This document shows positions 8,239 through 15,509 of a stretch of 19,043 nucleotides of DNA, piece by piece; position 1 is the first letter of the stretch; each line of letters starts with the position of its first letter. Under the pieces are notes generated by a model, which was given only the letters and a program-made list of their open reading frames with translations, made no database searches and had not been told where the DNA came from. A program made the translations under genes and the position numbers. The stretch lies in assembly GCA_027621335.1 (NCBI GenBank), contig JAQCAN010000018.1, positions 1 to 19,043 on the forward strand, given 5' to 3'. This DNA is from Bacteroidota bacterium (lineage in GTDB: Bacteria; Bacteroidota; Bacteroidia; Flavobacteriales_D; JABDKJ01).

Positions 8239-8250
8239 TGGATCGGACCC

Positions 8251-8290
8251 CAAATAAAAAGCCCCCTGTCAGATGACCGAAGGGGGCTTT
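8251..8290 (-). terminator. Rho-independent terminator after icd
   Basis: The sequence forms a perfect 10-bp stem, with arms at 8258-8267 (AAAGCCCCCT) and 8281-8290 (AGGGGGCTTT) around a 13-base loop. Read on the minus strand, the GC-rich stem is followed by TTTTTATTTG, a good U-tract. It lies 31 bases past the icd stop. The plus-strand side lacks an equally good T run, and no plus-strand gene needs it. Confidence 0.92.
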
Positions 8291-8321
8291 GAGTCTTTTG
8301 AGCTAGGGGAAGCCCTCGGCA

Positions 8322-9542
8322 TCACATATTGGCGATGATGGCATCTCCAAATTCAGAACACTTCAACAATTTAGCACCATCCATAAGTCGCTCGAAATCA
8401 TAGGTCACGGTTTTCTTGGAGATGGCTCCTTCAATTCCGTTTACGATAAGGTCGGCTGCTTCTTGCCAGCCCATATATTCCAGCATCATCACGCCAGAAA
8501 GTATGACCGAAGAGGGGTTCACCTTGTCCAGACCGGCATACTTGGGCGCTGTACCGTGGGTGGCTTCGAAAATCGCCACTCCTGTCTGGTAGTTGATATT
8601 AGCACCAGGGGCGATACCGATACCACCAACTGCCGCTGCCAAAGCATCGGATATATAATCTCCGTTCAGGTTCAACGTAGCGATTACGTCATACTCCGCG
8701 GGGCGAAGAAGGATCTGCTGTAGAAAGGCATCTGCGATAACATCCTTCACAATGATCTTATGGCCATCCTTGTTGATGACCTGCCATGGGCCACCGTCCA
8801 AGTCCACAGCACCGAATTCCCTCTTGGCCAAGGCATAGCCCCACTCCTTGAATTTTCCTTCGGTGAATTTCATGATGTTGCCCTTGTGCACCAAGGTCAC
8901 CGAGTCGCGTTTGTGAGCGATGGCATAGTCTAGAGCGGCCCTAACCAAACGCTCGGTCCCTTCGATGGATACTGGCTTCACTCCTAGTGAGCAGGTATCA
9001 GGGAAACGGATATTGGTCACTCCCATCTCATCGATCAGAAAGCGCTTCACTTTCTCCAATTCTGGTGTTCCAGCTTCCCACTCTATGCCAGCATAGATGT
9101 CTTCCGTATTCTCCCTGTAGATGACCATGTCCACCTTCTCGGGTTCTTTTACTGGAGAAGGCACTCCGGTGAACCATCGGACAGGCCGTACGCATGCGAA
9201 CAGGTCCAACTGCTGTCGCAAGGCTACGTTCAATGAGCGGATACCACCTCCTACAGGAGTGGTCAAGGGGCCTTTGATAGCTACAAGATATTCTTCAATG
9301 CTATCTAAGGTGGCCTGAGGCAACCACTCTCCGGTCTTCGTATTGGCCTTCTCTCCAGCGTAGACCTCTAGCCAATTGATCTTCTTGGCGCCTCCATAGG
9401 CTTTTTCAACGGCTGCATCGAAGACGCGCACAGAGGCTGCCCAGATATCAGGTCCTATGCCATCGCCTTCGATAAAAGGAATGATGGGATCGTTGGGCAC
9501 AATGAGTTTTCCGTTACTCAGGGTAATTTTACTTCCAGTCAT
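8322..9542 (-). CDS. icd: NADP-dependent isocitrate dehydrogenase
   Basis: This 406-residue dimeric decarboxylating dehydrogenase of the TCA cycle converts isocitrate to 2-oxoglutarate and CO2. It resembles the Escherichia coli enzyme throughout. GGGIRSLN carries Ser103, equivalent to the E. coli phosphorylatable Ser113. The catalytic Tyr150 and Lys220 are present, as are metal-binding Asp295 and Asp299 in NLNGDYISDA. NADP specificity is shown by Lys334-Tyr335 (HGTAPKY) and Tyr381 with Arg385 (TYDFERLMDG), the residues that contact the 2'-phosphate in E. coli Icd. The ATG at 9542 gives the expected N-terminus. The gene sits 77 bp downstream of dnaX on the same strand and ends in a strong terminator. 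I see no isocitrate lyase or AceK gene nearby, so phosphoregulation is not supported by context. Confidence 0.97.
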   Translation of the reverse strand: MTGSKITLSNGKLIVPNDPIIPFIEGDGIGPDIWAASVRVFDAAVEKAYGGAKKINWLEVYAGEKANTKTGEWLPQATLDSIEEYLVAIKGPLTTPVGGGIRSLNVALRQQLDLFACVRPVRWFTGVPSPVKEPEKVDMVIYRENTEDIYAGIEWEAGTPELEKVKRFLIDEMGVTNIRFPDTCSLGVKPVSIEGTERLVRAALDYAIAHKRDSVTLVHKGNIMKFTEGKFKEWGYALAKREFGAVDLDGGPWQVINKDGHKIIVKDVIADAFLQQILLRPAEYDVIATLNLNGDYISDALAAAVGGIGIAPGANINYQTGVAIFEATHGTAPKYAGLDKVNPSSVILSGVMMLEYMGWQEAADLIVNGIEGAISKKTVTYDFERLMDGAKLLKCSEFGDAIIANM

Positions 9543-9619
9543 GGATATTCGATTGAAGGTCAGATTTATTTTAAGAGAGGCGTGAAGGTAACAATCGCCT
9601 ATTTAATGAGAACAGATCC

Positions 9620-11470
9620 TCAGTATTCCAGATCCAGGTCGAATTGCTTGGTCAATTTCCTGAGGTTGGGGTTCTTCTCCGCCATTTCCTGGAATTGCTC
9701 CTTAGGCGTCCTAAATCCTATGTTGCCTTTATCCTCGATATCGATGACCGACTCGAGCACAAGCCCAGGGTGATTGAGTTCGTTACGTACGAAGGCCATG
9801 AGATCGGCCTTCTCTGTGCTCAGGTCACTCTCCTGCACCTCATTCTCTAAGGTGATCCTGATCCTGCGGTCATCTAGTACCTCGGGCTGGTTGTTCATCA
9901 AGGTCGAGTAGAAGCTGAACTTGCCCATGTCATGCATCTTATCAGCATAGGCCTTCCAAGCGGTCTTTAGACGCGCTGGGTCGATCTCTTCTTGATGGTC
10001 TGAAGCCTCATCCTCCACTTTTTCCTGCGCCTGAAGATCGTGGGCCTCCTCCATCTCATTGAGCGAAAAGGCACTTGATTTCCTTCGTTTCCTTGGAGGA
10101 GAAGATGGATCCATAGGGGCCGAGGCTCTAAGATTCTCTACCTCAGTTATTTTATCCCCGTCAGGTTCAGTGGCTTGTGAAGTAAGGTCTAAGCTATCGT
10201 CCTTTGGAGCCGGTTCATCCTGAATGGCCTCGATAATGGGTCGAATCGGCTCTTCCACTTTAAGTTCTTCTGAGACTTCAGGCCCTTTGAGAATCTTTTC
10301 CTTAACCGCTTCAGGCTGAGTCTGAGCCGCACCGAGAGAAGGGGTCTGAGGCTCTTTTTTAGCTATGAAAGGTGTTTCTCTAGGCGTTTTTTTTTCAAGG
10401 GCAGCTCCATCCTCCATGTGCTTGGCCGCTAGTTGCATGAGGGTGAGTTCGGTGAGAAGACGCTTGTTCTTAGATGTTTTGTAGGCCAATTCTCCTTTGT
10501 GGATGGCATCCAACGTGGCCACCAATTCCTTGGCGGTCCACTGGCTTGCCTGATCCAGGTAGGCTTGTTTCACCTGATCCGTGGTATCCAAGAGACGCAC
10601 GGTGGAGGCGTCCATGGAGACCAGAAGGTTCCTTAGATGCTCAGCCAGTCCAATGAGGAAGAGCAGTCCATCAAAACCTCGTTGCAATATCTCATCCAAG
10701 ATGAGTAGGGCATTTCCGATATCTCCAGCTTTCACGTAATCCGTGACTTTTAGGAAATACTCGTAGTCCAGCACATTCAGATTATTTGCCACCGATTCAT
10801 AGCGAAGGTCCTTGCCAGTGAAGCTGACCATCTGATCGAAGAGGGAGAGAGCGTCCCTCAATGCACCATCGGCCTTATTGGCGATGAGATGAAGTGCCTC
10901 CTCCTCATAGTTCACCCCTTGGTCTTTGGCGATCTTGGCCAAGTGCACCACGATGTCCTTCACCTGAATGCGTTGGAAGTCGTAGATCTGACAGCGGGAG
11001 AGTATGGTAGGTAACACCTTATGTTTCTCGGTGGTCGCCAAGATGAAGATGGCATGTGGAGGCGGTTCCTCCAAGGTCTTCAAAAAGGCATTGAAGGCTT
11101 GGGTGGAGAGCATATGCACCTCGTCTATGACATAGACCTTGTATTTTCCAAGCTGTGGTTGGATACGCACCTGATCGATGAGGTTGCGGATGTCATCCAC
11201 ACCGTTGTTGGATGCCGCATCTAACTCGAAGATGTTGAAGGACAGCTCTGTACCTTCAGGGATGTACTTCTGGTTGATGGCTTTAGCGAAGATGCGGGCA
11301 CACGAAGTCTTTCCAACTCCGCGAGGGCCACAGAAGAGATAGGCCTTTGCCAATTCTTCCGACTCAATCGCATTCATTAACGTTGAAGTGATGCCCTGTT
11401 GACCGACCACTTCATCGAACACTGCCGGCCTGTATTTCAAGGCCGATACCATAAATCCTTTGTCTTCCAT
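9620..11470 (-). CDS. dnaX: DNA polymerase III subunit gamma/tau
   Basis: This 616-residue protein is the ATPase of the replicative clamp loader. Visible motifs are Walker A GPRGVGKT (48-55), Walker B DEVH (116-119), sensor 1 ATTE (145-148) and the SRC arginine finger (Arg159). Domain III ends near residue 350. A low-complexity acidic and Pro-rich linker follows (about 360-495), with a basic KRRK patch near 461-464. The C-terminal tau domain (about 500-616) would bind the polymerase or helicase. The four-cysteine zinc module usual between Walker A and ELDAASN is absent, which is typical of flavobacterial DnaX. An A9 run at codons 359-362 could yield a shorter gamma product. The start ATG at 11470 has no Shine-Dalgarno sequence. 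A divergent methyltransferase gene starts about 108 bp away. Housekeeping role is certain; the short form is inferred. Confidence 0.97.
   Translation of the reverse strand: MEDKGFMVSALKYRPAVFDEVVGQQGITSTLMNAIESEELAKAYLFCGPRGVGKTSCARIFAKAINQKYIPEGTELSFNIFELDAASNNGVDDIRNLIDQVRIQPQLGKYKVYVIDEVHMLSTQAFNAFLKTLEEPPPHAIFILATTEKHKVLPTILSRCQIYDFQRIQVKDIVVHLAKIAKDQGVNYEEEALHLIANKADGALRDALSLFDQMVSFTGKDLRYESVANNLNVLDYEYFLKVTDYVKAGDIGNALLILDEILQRGFDGLLFLIGLAEHLRNLLVSMDASTVRLLDTTDQVKQAYLDQASQWTAKELVATLDAIHKGELAYKTSKNKRLLTELTLMQLAAKHMEDGAALEKKTPRETPFIAKKEPQTPSLGAAQTQPEAVKEKILKGPEVSEELKVEEPIRPIIEAIQDEPAPKDDSLDLTSQATEPDGDKITEVENLRASAPMDPSSPPRKRRKSSAFSLNEMEEAHDLQAQEKVEDEASDHQEEIDPARLKTAWKAYADKMHDMGKFSFYSTLMNNQPEVLDDRRIRITLENEVQESDLSTEKADLMAFVRNELNHPGLVLESVIDIEDKGNIGFRTPKEQFQEMAEKNPNLRKLTKQFDLDLEY
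10380..10395 (-). promoter_or_regulatory. Putative A9 slippage site in dnaX producing a gamma-length protein
   Basis: On the minus strand dnaX reads GAA AAA AAA ACG, a run of nine A (10387-10395) at codons 359-362, just after the clamp-loader core. One added A or a -1 ribosomal slip gives Lys-Asn-Ala and then TAG (10380-10382), a 363-residue product. One lost A terminates after seven codons, a 368-residue product. Thermus thermophilus dnaX is known to make gamma by transcriptional slippage on an A9 run. No strong downstream hairpin is obvious by eye. Confidence 0.55.
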
Positions 11471-11538
11471 ACGATTAACGAAGTTAAGGCTTAAGCAATT
11501 GAGCAGGTGGATGAGTTTTACACAGGTGTTGAGAGTGA

Positions 11539-11546
11539 TATATTTG
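11539..11546 (+). promoter_or_regulatory. Putative -7 promoter element for the methyltransferase gene
   Basis: The bases read TATATTTG, an exact TAnnTTTG match, ending 32 bases before the ATG at 11579. A T-rich TTTTA at 11516-11520 sits at the right spacing for an imperfect -33 box. Its position favours the ATG at 11579 over the GTG at 11507 as the gene's start. No equally good element for the divergent dnaX is visible; the nearest, TAACTTCG at 11479-11486 on the minus strand, has one mismatch. Confidence 0.4.
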
Positions 11547-11578
11547 GGCTCATTCCATCCAAACTCCGATCATTGCCG

Positions 11579-12112
11579 ATGTATACATACAAGGTCACTC
11601 CCTTTCACCGCTATGAGCGCACCCTGGCCTTCATGAAGATGTCCTTGAACCCGCCAGCCCGCATCTTGGATATGGGCATTGATAACCCATTCAGCGAAAT
11701 CCTGAGGAAAGAAGGGTATGAGGTCATGAATACTGGAGGTGAGGATCTGGATCTGGACCAGTCCCGCTTGCTGCAGCCAGACTACGAGGTACTTACGGGT
11801 TTCGAAATTCTTGAACATGTGCTGAATCCGTTGACCATCCTCAAGTCTGTCGCAGCTGATCGTATGTTCCTGTCCGTTCCACTTAAGATTTGGTTCGATT
11901 CAGCCTATCGAAGTAAAACGGACATGTGGGACAGGCATTACCATGAGTTCGAGGATTGGCAGTTCGATTGGCTCTTGGAAAAAGCAGGATGGGACATAGT
12001 CCGCTCGGAGAAGTGGAATGGTCTCTCCAAGTTCAAGTTGGGTGTCAGGCCCATCCTCAGAAAGATCTATCCAAGGTATTATATCGTTGAAGCGGTGAGG
12101 AGGAAAGGATGA
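11579..12112 (+). CDS. Small class I SAM-dependent methyltransferase-like protein
   Basis: From the ATG at 11579 the protein has 177 residues. The segment ILDMGIDNPFSEIL (29-42) is in the place of motif I. An acidic EDLDLD stretch (55-60) and FEILEHV (75-81) follow, as in methyltransferases of the UbiG/Methyltransf_11 style. The motif I glycines are reduced (GIDNPF instead of GxGxG), so SAM binding is likely but not certain. The frame stays open upstream to a GTG at 11507 (201 residues); the extra residues look codable, so that start remains possible. It is the only plus-strand gene, divergent from dnaX and convergent with the sulfotransferase, leaving a 5-bp gap. Proximity to the glycan operon suggests modification of a sugar or lipid, but the substrate is unknown. 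Confidence 0.7.
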   Translation: MYTYKVTPFHRYERTLAFMKMSLNPPARILDMGIDNPFSEILRKEGYEVMNTGGEDLDLDQSRLLQPDYEVLTGFEILEHVLNPLTILKSVAADRMFLSVPLKIWFDSAYRSKTDMWDRHYHEFEDWQFDWLLEKAGWDIVRSEKWNGLSKFKLGVRPILRKIYPRYYIVEAVRRKG

Positions 12113-12117
12113 TGGGC

Positions 12118-13056
12118 CTAATACTTCCACTGATTTAATATCCTCCCTGTCAGCGCTTCCAGCTTCTCTATTTCTGGTAAAAAGATTTCTATCAATTCTT
12201 TTCTGAATTCCTCGGAGAGGGGGACACGTTTCTCAGTGACGCTATTCTTCTGTCTCAGATAGCTGATAAGACTCTTGCCTTCAGGAATGCCCAAGGCACG
12301 TTTCAGTGGTCTGACGTTCAGCCGTCCTAATCTGGACAAGATAAGTCCGAAGGTCTGTGAGCGGTTCCTCTTGTTGGCATTGGTACGATTGAAATCTCTG
12401 AATCCGTCATCTTCTAGGCCCAAGAAGTTCAAGATATCTAGATAGACTTTCTCTGGATTCGACTTCAATTCATCAAAGAGGACCACTTTCAATTTTTCGT
12501 CAGGAATGAGAGATTTGGCTCTTTCCAGCTGGATACCGAGACAGCAGGCGTCTCTATATTGAAGCATCCTCGCTTCTCGGCAATAGGTAGGAATGCTTTT
12601 CCCTGCACTCCTTGCTTCTTGCAGATTCCATGCTGCCTGAAAATCCTCCTCTTCCTCATTGCGGCCGTAAAGCATTTGAGAATGGAGAGAGTAGGCCATG
12701 TCTATTGGATTCCTCAATGAGACCAGGAACTTTGCGTCCGGATTGAAGGAGAGGATGTGTTCTATGGCGACATCAGAATAGAGATACCAGACTGAAGCCT
12801 CACCGATGACCACTTCGTCCTTTACCCCTATGAAACATTCGTCCAGATAGCTTTCTTCATCACGGAATAAGCGATAGCTTTCAGAGAAATCACTATTGAA
12901 AAAATTGGGTTCCTTGGGATAGGAGAGGTAGATGTCCTTATGGCGCTTCAGATAGGAATAGATGGACGTGGTCCCGCACTTGGGACCTCCTAGGATGAAG
13001 AAATTTGGACGTATGGACGTTGAATCGCTCACTAGGTCAAAGTAATCTAAAACCAC
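12118..13056 (-). CDS. PAPS-dependent sulfotransferase family protein
   Basis: This is a 312-residue protein when started at the GTG at 13056. The 5'-phosphosulfate loop GGPKCGTTS is at 23-31. The 3'-phosphate-binding segment with Arg115 and Ser123 lies in LRNPIDMAYSLHSQM. These place it in the Sulfotransfer_1 superfamily, which moves sulfate from PAPS to hydroxyl or amine groups, often of sugars. The family resembles the heparan/N-deacetylase-type sulfotransferase domain in length. A second GTG at 13032 is an alternative start; no ATG precedes the loop in frame. It is the last gene of the YfhO-glycosyltransferase run, 27 bp after the second glycosyltransferase. It probably sulfates the product of those enzymes, although the acceptor cannot be read from the sequence. 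Its stop faces the methyltransferase stop. Confidence 0.88.
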   Translation of the reverse strand: MVLDYFDLVSDSTSIRPNFFILGGPKCGTTSIYSYLKRHKDIYLSYPKEPNFFNSDFSESYRLFRDEESYLDECFIGVKDEVVIGEASVWYLYSDVAIEHILSFNPDAKFLVSLRNPIDMAYSLHSQMLYGRNEEEEDFQAAWNLQEARSAGKSIPTYCREARMLQYRDACCLGIQLERAKSLIPDEKLKVVLFDELKSNPEKVYLDILNFLGLEDDGFRDFNRTNANKRNRSQTFGLILSRLGRLNVRPLKRALGIPEGKSLISYLRQKNSVTEKRVPLSEEFRKELIEIFLPEIEKLEALTGRILNQWKY

Positions 13057-13083
13057 AGTATACCATCACAGTGGGATTGTGCT

Positions 13084-14211
13084 TCATCCCCATGCCTGCT
13101 CAATGCTTTGCCACAGCAAGTCAGCGCTCTTGTCCCAACTGAACAGGGTCCTTTGGATTCGGCTTTTTTCAATCAACTCACCTCGCCTTTTGTCGTTCAT
13201 GATCTCTAGAATGCCATCACGGATGCTCTCTACACTGAAGGGGTCACAATAGACGACTGCATCGCCTCCCACTTCAGGCATAGCGCTCACCTTGCTGGTC
13301 AGCACAGGGACATCCACATGCATCGCTTCCAATATGGGTATCCCGAAGCCCTCGAAGGTGGATACGTACAATAGGCCTTCCGAGGCACCGAGAGCCTTGA
13401 CCAAGTTCTGCTGTGAGAGACGGCCAGTGAACCGTATATCATCCTTATGAGTTAATCCTTCGAAGATTTTCTCCTGCTCGGAACTCCACCATTTCTTTTC
13501 ACCAGTGATTAGCAGTTTCAGCTCAGTACCATTTGCGATTTTATAGGCATCAAAGGCCTTCATCATCCTACCTATGTTCTTACGGGGTTGTAAGGCCCCT
13601 ACATAGATGAGGTAGGGAGCGCCTTGTGTTAGTTCGATGCGTGTTACTTTTCGTTGTGGTTCGGTCAAGGGACGGAAACTGTCACTAGCACCATTGAAGA
13701 CTACATCGACTTTGTCCTTGTGGATTCCGTAGGATTGGCAGATGTCCTTCTTTGAGTACTCGCTGACGGTAGCTAAGCGAGTGGCCTTCTTGGCAAAGCG
13801 AGGAAAATAATGACGGTAATAGCGCCCGGTCAACCAAGGTAGATACTCAGGATGGTGCTCGAAATTGATGTCATGCATTACGGCCAACTGTTTTACGTCG
13901 GAGCGCAATGAGCGCAGACCATCTATAGACAGGAAAAGGTTGGGTTGCAGTTCATCCAACTTGCGTTTTACCACCCACTCTGACCATAAGTAATACAGAA
14001 TGGGATGGCGAGCCTGTGGGAAAAGGACATGGCCTGTGACGTTCTTTCCGTAAATGAACATCGGGTCAAAGGGGCGGTCGAAAAGAAAATGGAAGTCGAC
14101 CTCTGGGTGAGCTTGAGTCATCCGACTAAGCACTTCATGGCCGAACACACCGATGCCCTCAAGTTTATCCTTGAGCAAAAGGCGGGTGTTTATGGCAATA
14201 CGTTTCTTCAC
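13084..14211 (-). CDS. GT4-family glycosyltransferase
   Basis: This 375-residue retaining glycosyltransferase has the GT-B fold. The N-terminal Rossmann domain starts at RIAINTR. The C-terminal domain begins at YLIYVGALQPRKN (200-212), which carries the phosphate-contacting Arg-Lys. The EX7E motif is Glu287-Glu295 in EGFGIPILE. It transfers a sugar from a nucleotide donor at the cytoplasmic face of the inner membrane, usually for lipopolysaccharide, O-antigen or exopolysaccharide. The start codon is GTG and overlaps the upstream glycosyltransferase stop by four bases (GTGA, 14208-14211), so translation is probably coupled. No transmembrane segment is predicted. The sugar and acceptor are not identifiable from the sequence. 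Confidence 0.92.
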   Translation of the reverse strand: MKKRIAINTRLLLKDKLEGIGVFGHEVLSRMTQAHPEVDFHFLFDRPFDPMFIYGKNVTGHVLFPQARHPILYYLWSEWVVKRKLDELQPNLFLSIDGLRSLRSDVKQLAVMHDINFEHHPEYLPWLTGRYYRHYFPRFAKKATRLATVSEYSKKDICQSYGIHKDKVDVVFNGASDSFRPLTEPQRKVTRIELTQGAPYLIYVGALQPRKNIGRMMKAFDAYKIANGTELKLLITGEKKWWSSEQEKIFEGLTHKDDIRFTGRLSQQNLVKALGASEGLLYVSTFEGFGIPILEAMHVDVPVLTSKVSAMPEVGGDAVVYCDPFSVESIRDGILEIMNDKRRGELIEKSRIQRTLFSWDKSADLLWQSIEQAWG

Positions 14212-15509
14212 GCTTTCGTGGACAACATCTGAGTAAGCACCGCGGATAGAAGGCGGGTCTGAGCCTTCCTTGAATATTTTTCAATGCCTGATAGAGTATT
14301 CTCAGGTAAAGCTGAATTGATACCAACAGTGGTGAACAGAGCATCAAGCTGTGATCTCATCTGCTCTGAATCCTCATAGTCAACCATGGCCGGCATTCCC
14401 GAATCTTCCAGGATACGGGCCGCATCACCCTTCACTGGACCAACAGAAAAGATAGGCCGTTGAGCTGCAAGGTACTCGAAGAGTTTTCCTGTGAGGATGG
14501 CCCCATTCCCTTTGGAGCGGGGGATGATGAAAAGAAGCACAGAACTGCTTTGCATCGCATGGACCGCATCGGCATGGGAGACCTGGTCGATGAATTCAAG
14601 GTTAGCCTCTGGAAGATAAGAATGGATGGAGGTTAGCACCGAGGCATCCTTATTCCCGATGAGCCGCAACACGAATCGCTCTTTGGTCATCGGATTCTCC
14701 TCGAGCCACTTGGAAAGGGTCTTCCAAAGCACTGGAACATCTTGGTTGGGTTTCAGATTTCCTATGTAACTCAGAATCAATTTCTTGCTATCAGGCGAAG
14801 TCCTCTGTTTGAAATCCTCTTGGTCGAATCCATTGTAGATGACCTTACATCCAGGTCTCCGATCTTGGAATTCACGTTTCATGCCTTCGCTGACCACTGT
14901 GACGGCATTGGCTGAACGCAAGATGCGGTCTTCCATCTTCTTATGTTTCCTGAGGCTGGAGCTCCACATAGGCATGAGCTCGTGGTAATGGATGGTGGAC
15001 CACGGGTCCCTGAAATCGGCCAACCAGGGCCTATTGTATCGCTTGTTCAATGCTTCACCAATGAAGTGGGTGCTGTGAGGAGGCCCCGTTGTGATGATGA
15101 GATCCACGTTTGACATGAGAGCTTTGGCGGCCTTCATCGCATAAGGCTTCCAGCCCTTGCGAGCATCTGGAATAAAGAAATTGGCCCTAAGCCATATGCC
15201 GAAGTTCTGAACGGGGGATTTGGACCCTTTCATCCCACTGAGACCAACGGAGATCTCCTTCCCTTTCTTTCCTCTTAAGCGATTGAAGATCTCGAACGGC
15301 TCTCTTGTACCCGTTCTCACAACTTGGAGATCATCTGGGATCTCATCGAGCAAACTCGGGTCAATGGAAGGATAGGAGCCGTTCTTCACTGTGAGAATGA
15401 GCGGCTTGAATCCATGTTCAGGAAGGAATTTGGACATCTTCAGCCATCTCTGAACCCCAGGCCCACTTGCTGGTGGCCAGTAGTAAGTGATGATGAGGAC
15501 GGTCTTCAT
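14208..15509 (-). CDS. Glycosyltransferase, GT4-like (glycosyl transferase 4/group 1 style)
   Basis: The 433-residue protein begins with the characteristic YYWPPASGPGVQRW segment (9-22), seen in a group of GT-B glycosyltransferases of surface polysaccharide pathways. DFRDPW (165-170) and NGFD (226-229) mark the inter-domain region. GKLFEYLAAQRPI (341-353) replaces the classical EX7E, with Glu345 the likely donor-binding residue. Its first codon overlaps the YfhO stop by four bases (15506-15509). Its last codons overlap the next glycosyltransferase start by four bases. This tight packing indicates one operon with YfhO and the second glycosyltransferase. It is probably cytoplasmic and peripheral to the inner membrane. 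The donor sugar is unknown. Confidence 0.88.
   Translation of the reverse strand: MKTVLIITYYWPPASGPGVQRWLKMSKFLPEHGFKPLILTVKNGSYPSIDPSLLDEIPDDLQVVRTGTREPFEIFNRLRGKKGKEISVGLSGMKGSKSPVQNFGIWLRANFFIPDARKGWKPYAMKAAKALMSNVDLIITTGPPHSTHFIGEALNKRYNRPWLADFRDPWSTIHYHELMPMWSSSLRKHKKMEDRILRSANAVTVVSEGMKREFQDRRPGCKVIYNGFDQEDFKQRTSPDSKKLILSYIGNLKPNQDVPVLWKTLSKWLEENPMTKERFVLRLIGNKDASVLTSIHSYLPEANLEFIDQVSHADAVHAMQSSSVLLFIIPRSKGNGAILTGKLFEYLAAQRPIFSVGPVKGDAARILEDSGMPAMVDYEDSEQMRSQLDALFTTVGINSALPENTLSGIEKYSRKAQTRLLSAVLTQMLSTKA

Noticed and set aside
9570..9603. AGGCG / CGCCT inverted repeat after dnaX as a terminator
   Set aside because: Only five base pairs with a 13-base loop, and the following minus-strand sequence is not T-rich, so dnaX-icd read-through is at least as likely.
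10351..10360. Second A-run (A6) in dnaX downstream of the A9 run
   Set aside because: In frame it is GCT AAA AAA GAG, so the P-site tRNA would mispair on a -1 slip. The run is also too short for strong transcriptional slippage.
11507..11578. Upstream GTG extension of the methyltransferase (24 more residues)
   Set aside because: Not chosen because GTG is a weaker start, it would leave only 36 bp to dnaX, and a good -7 box lies inside it. It remains possible.
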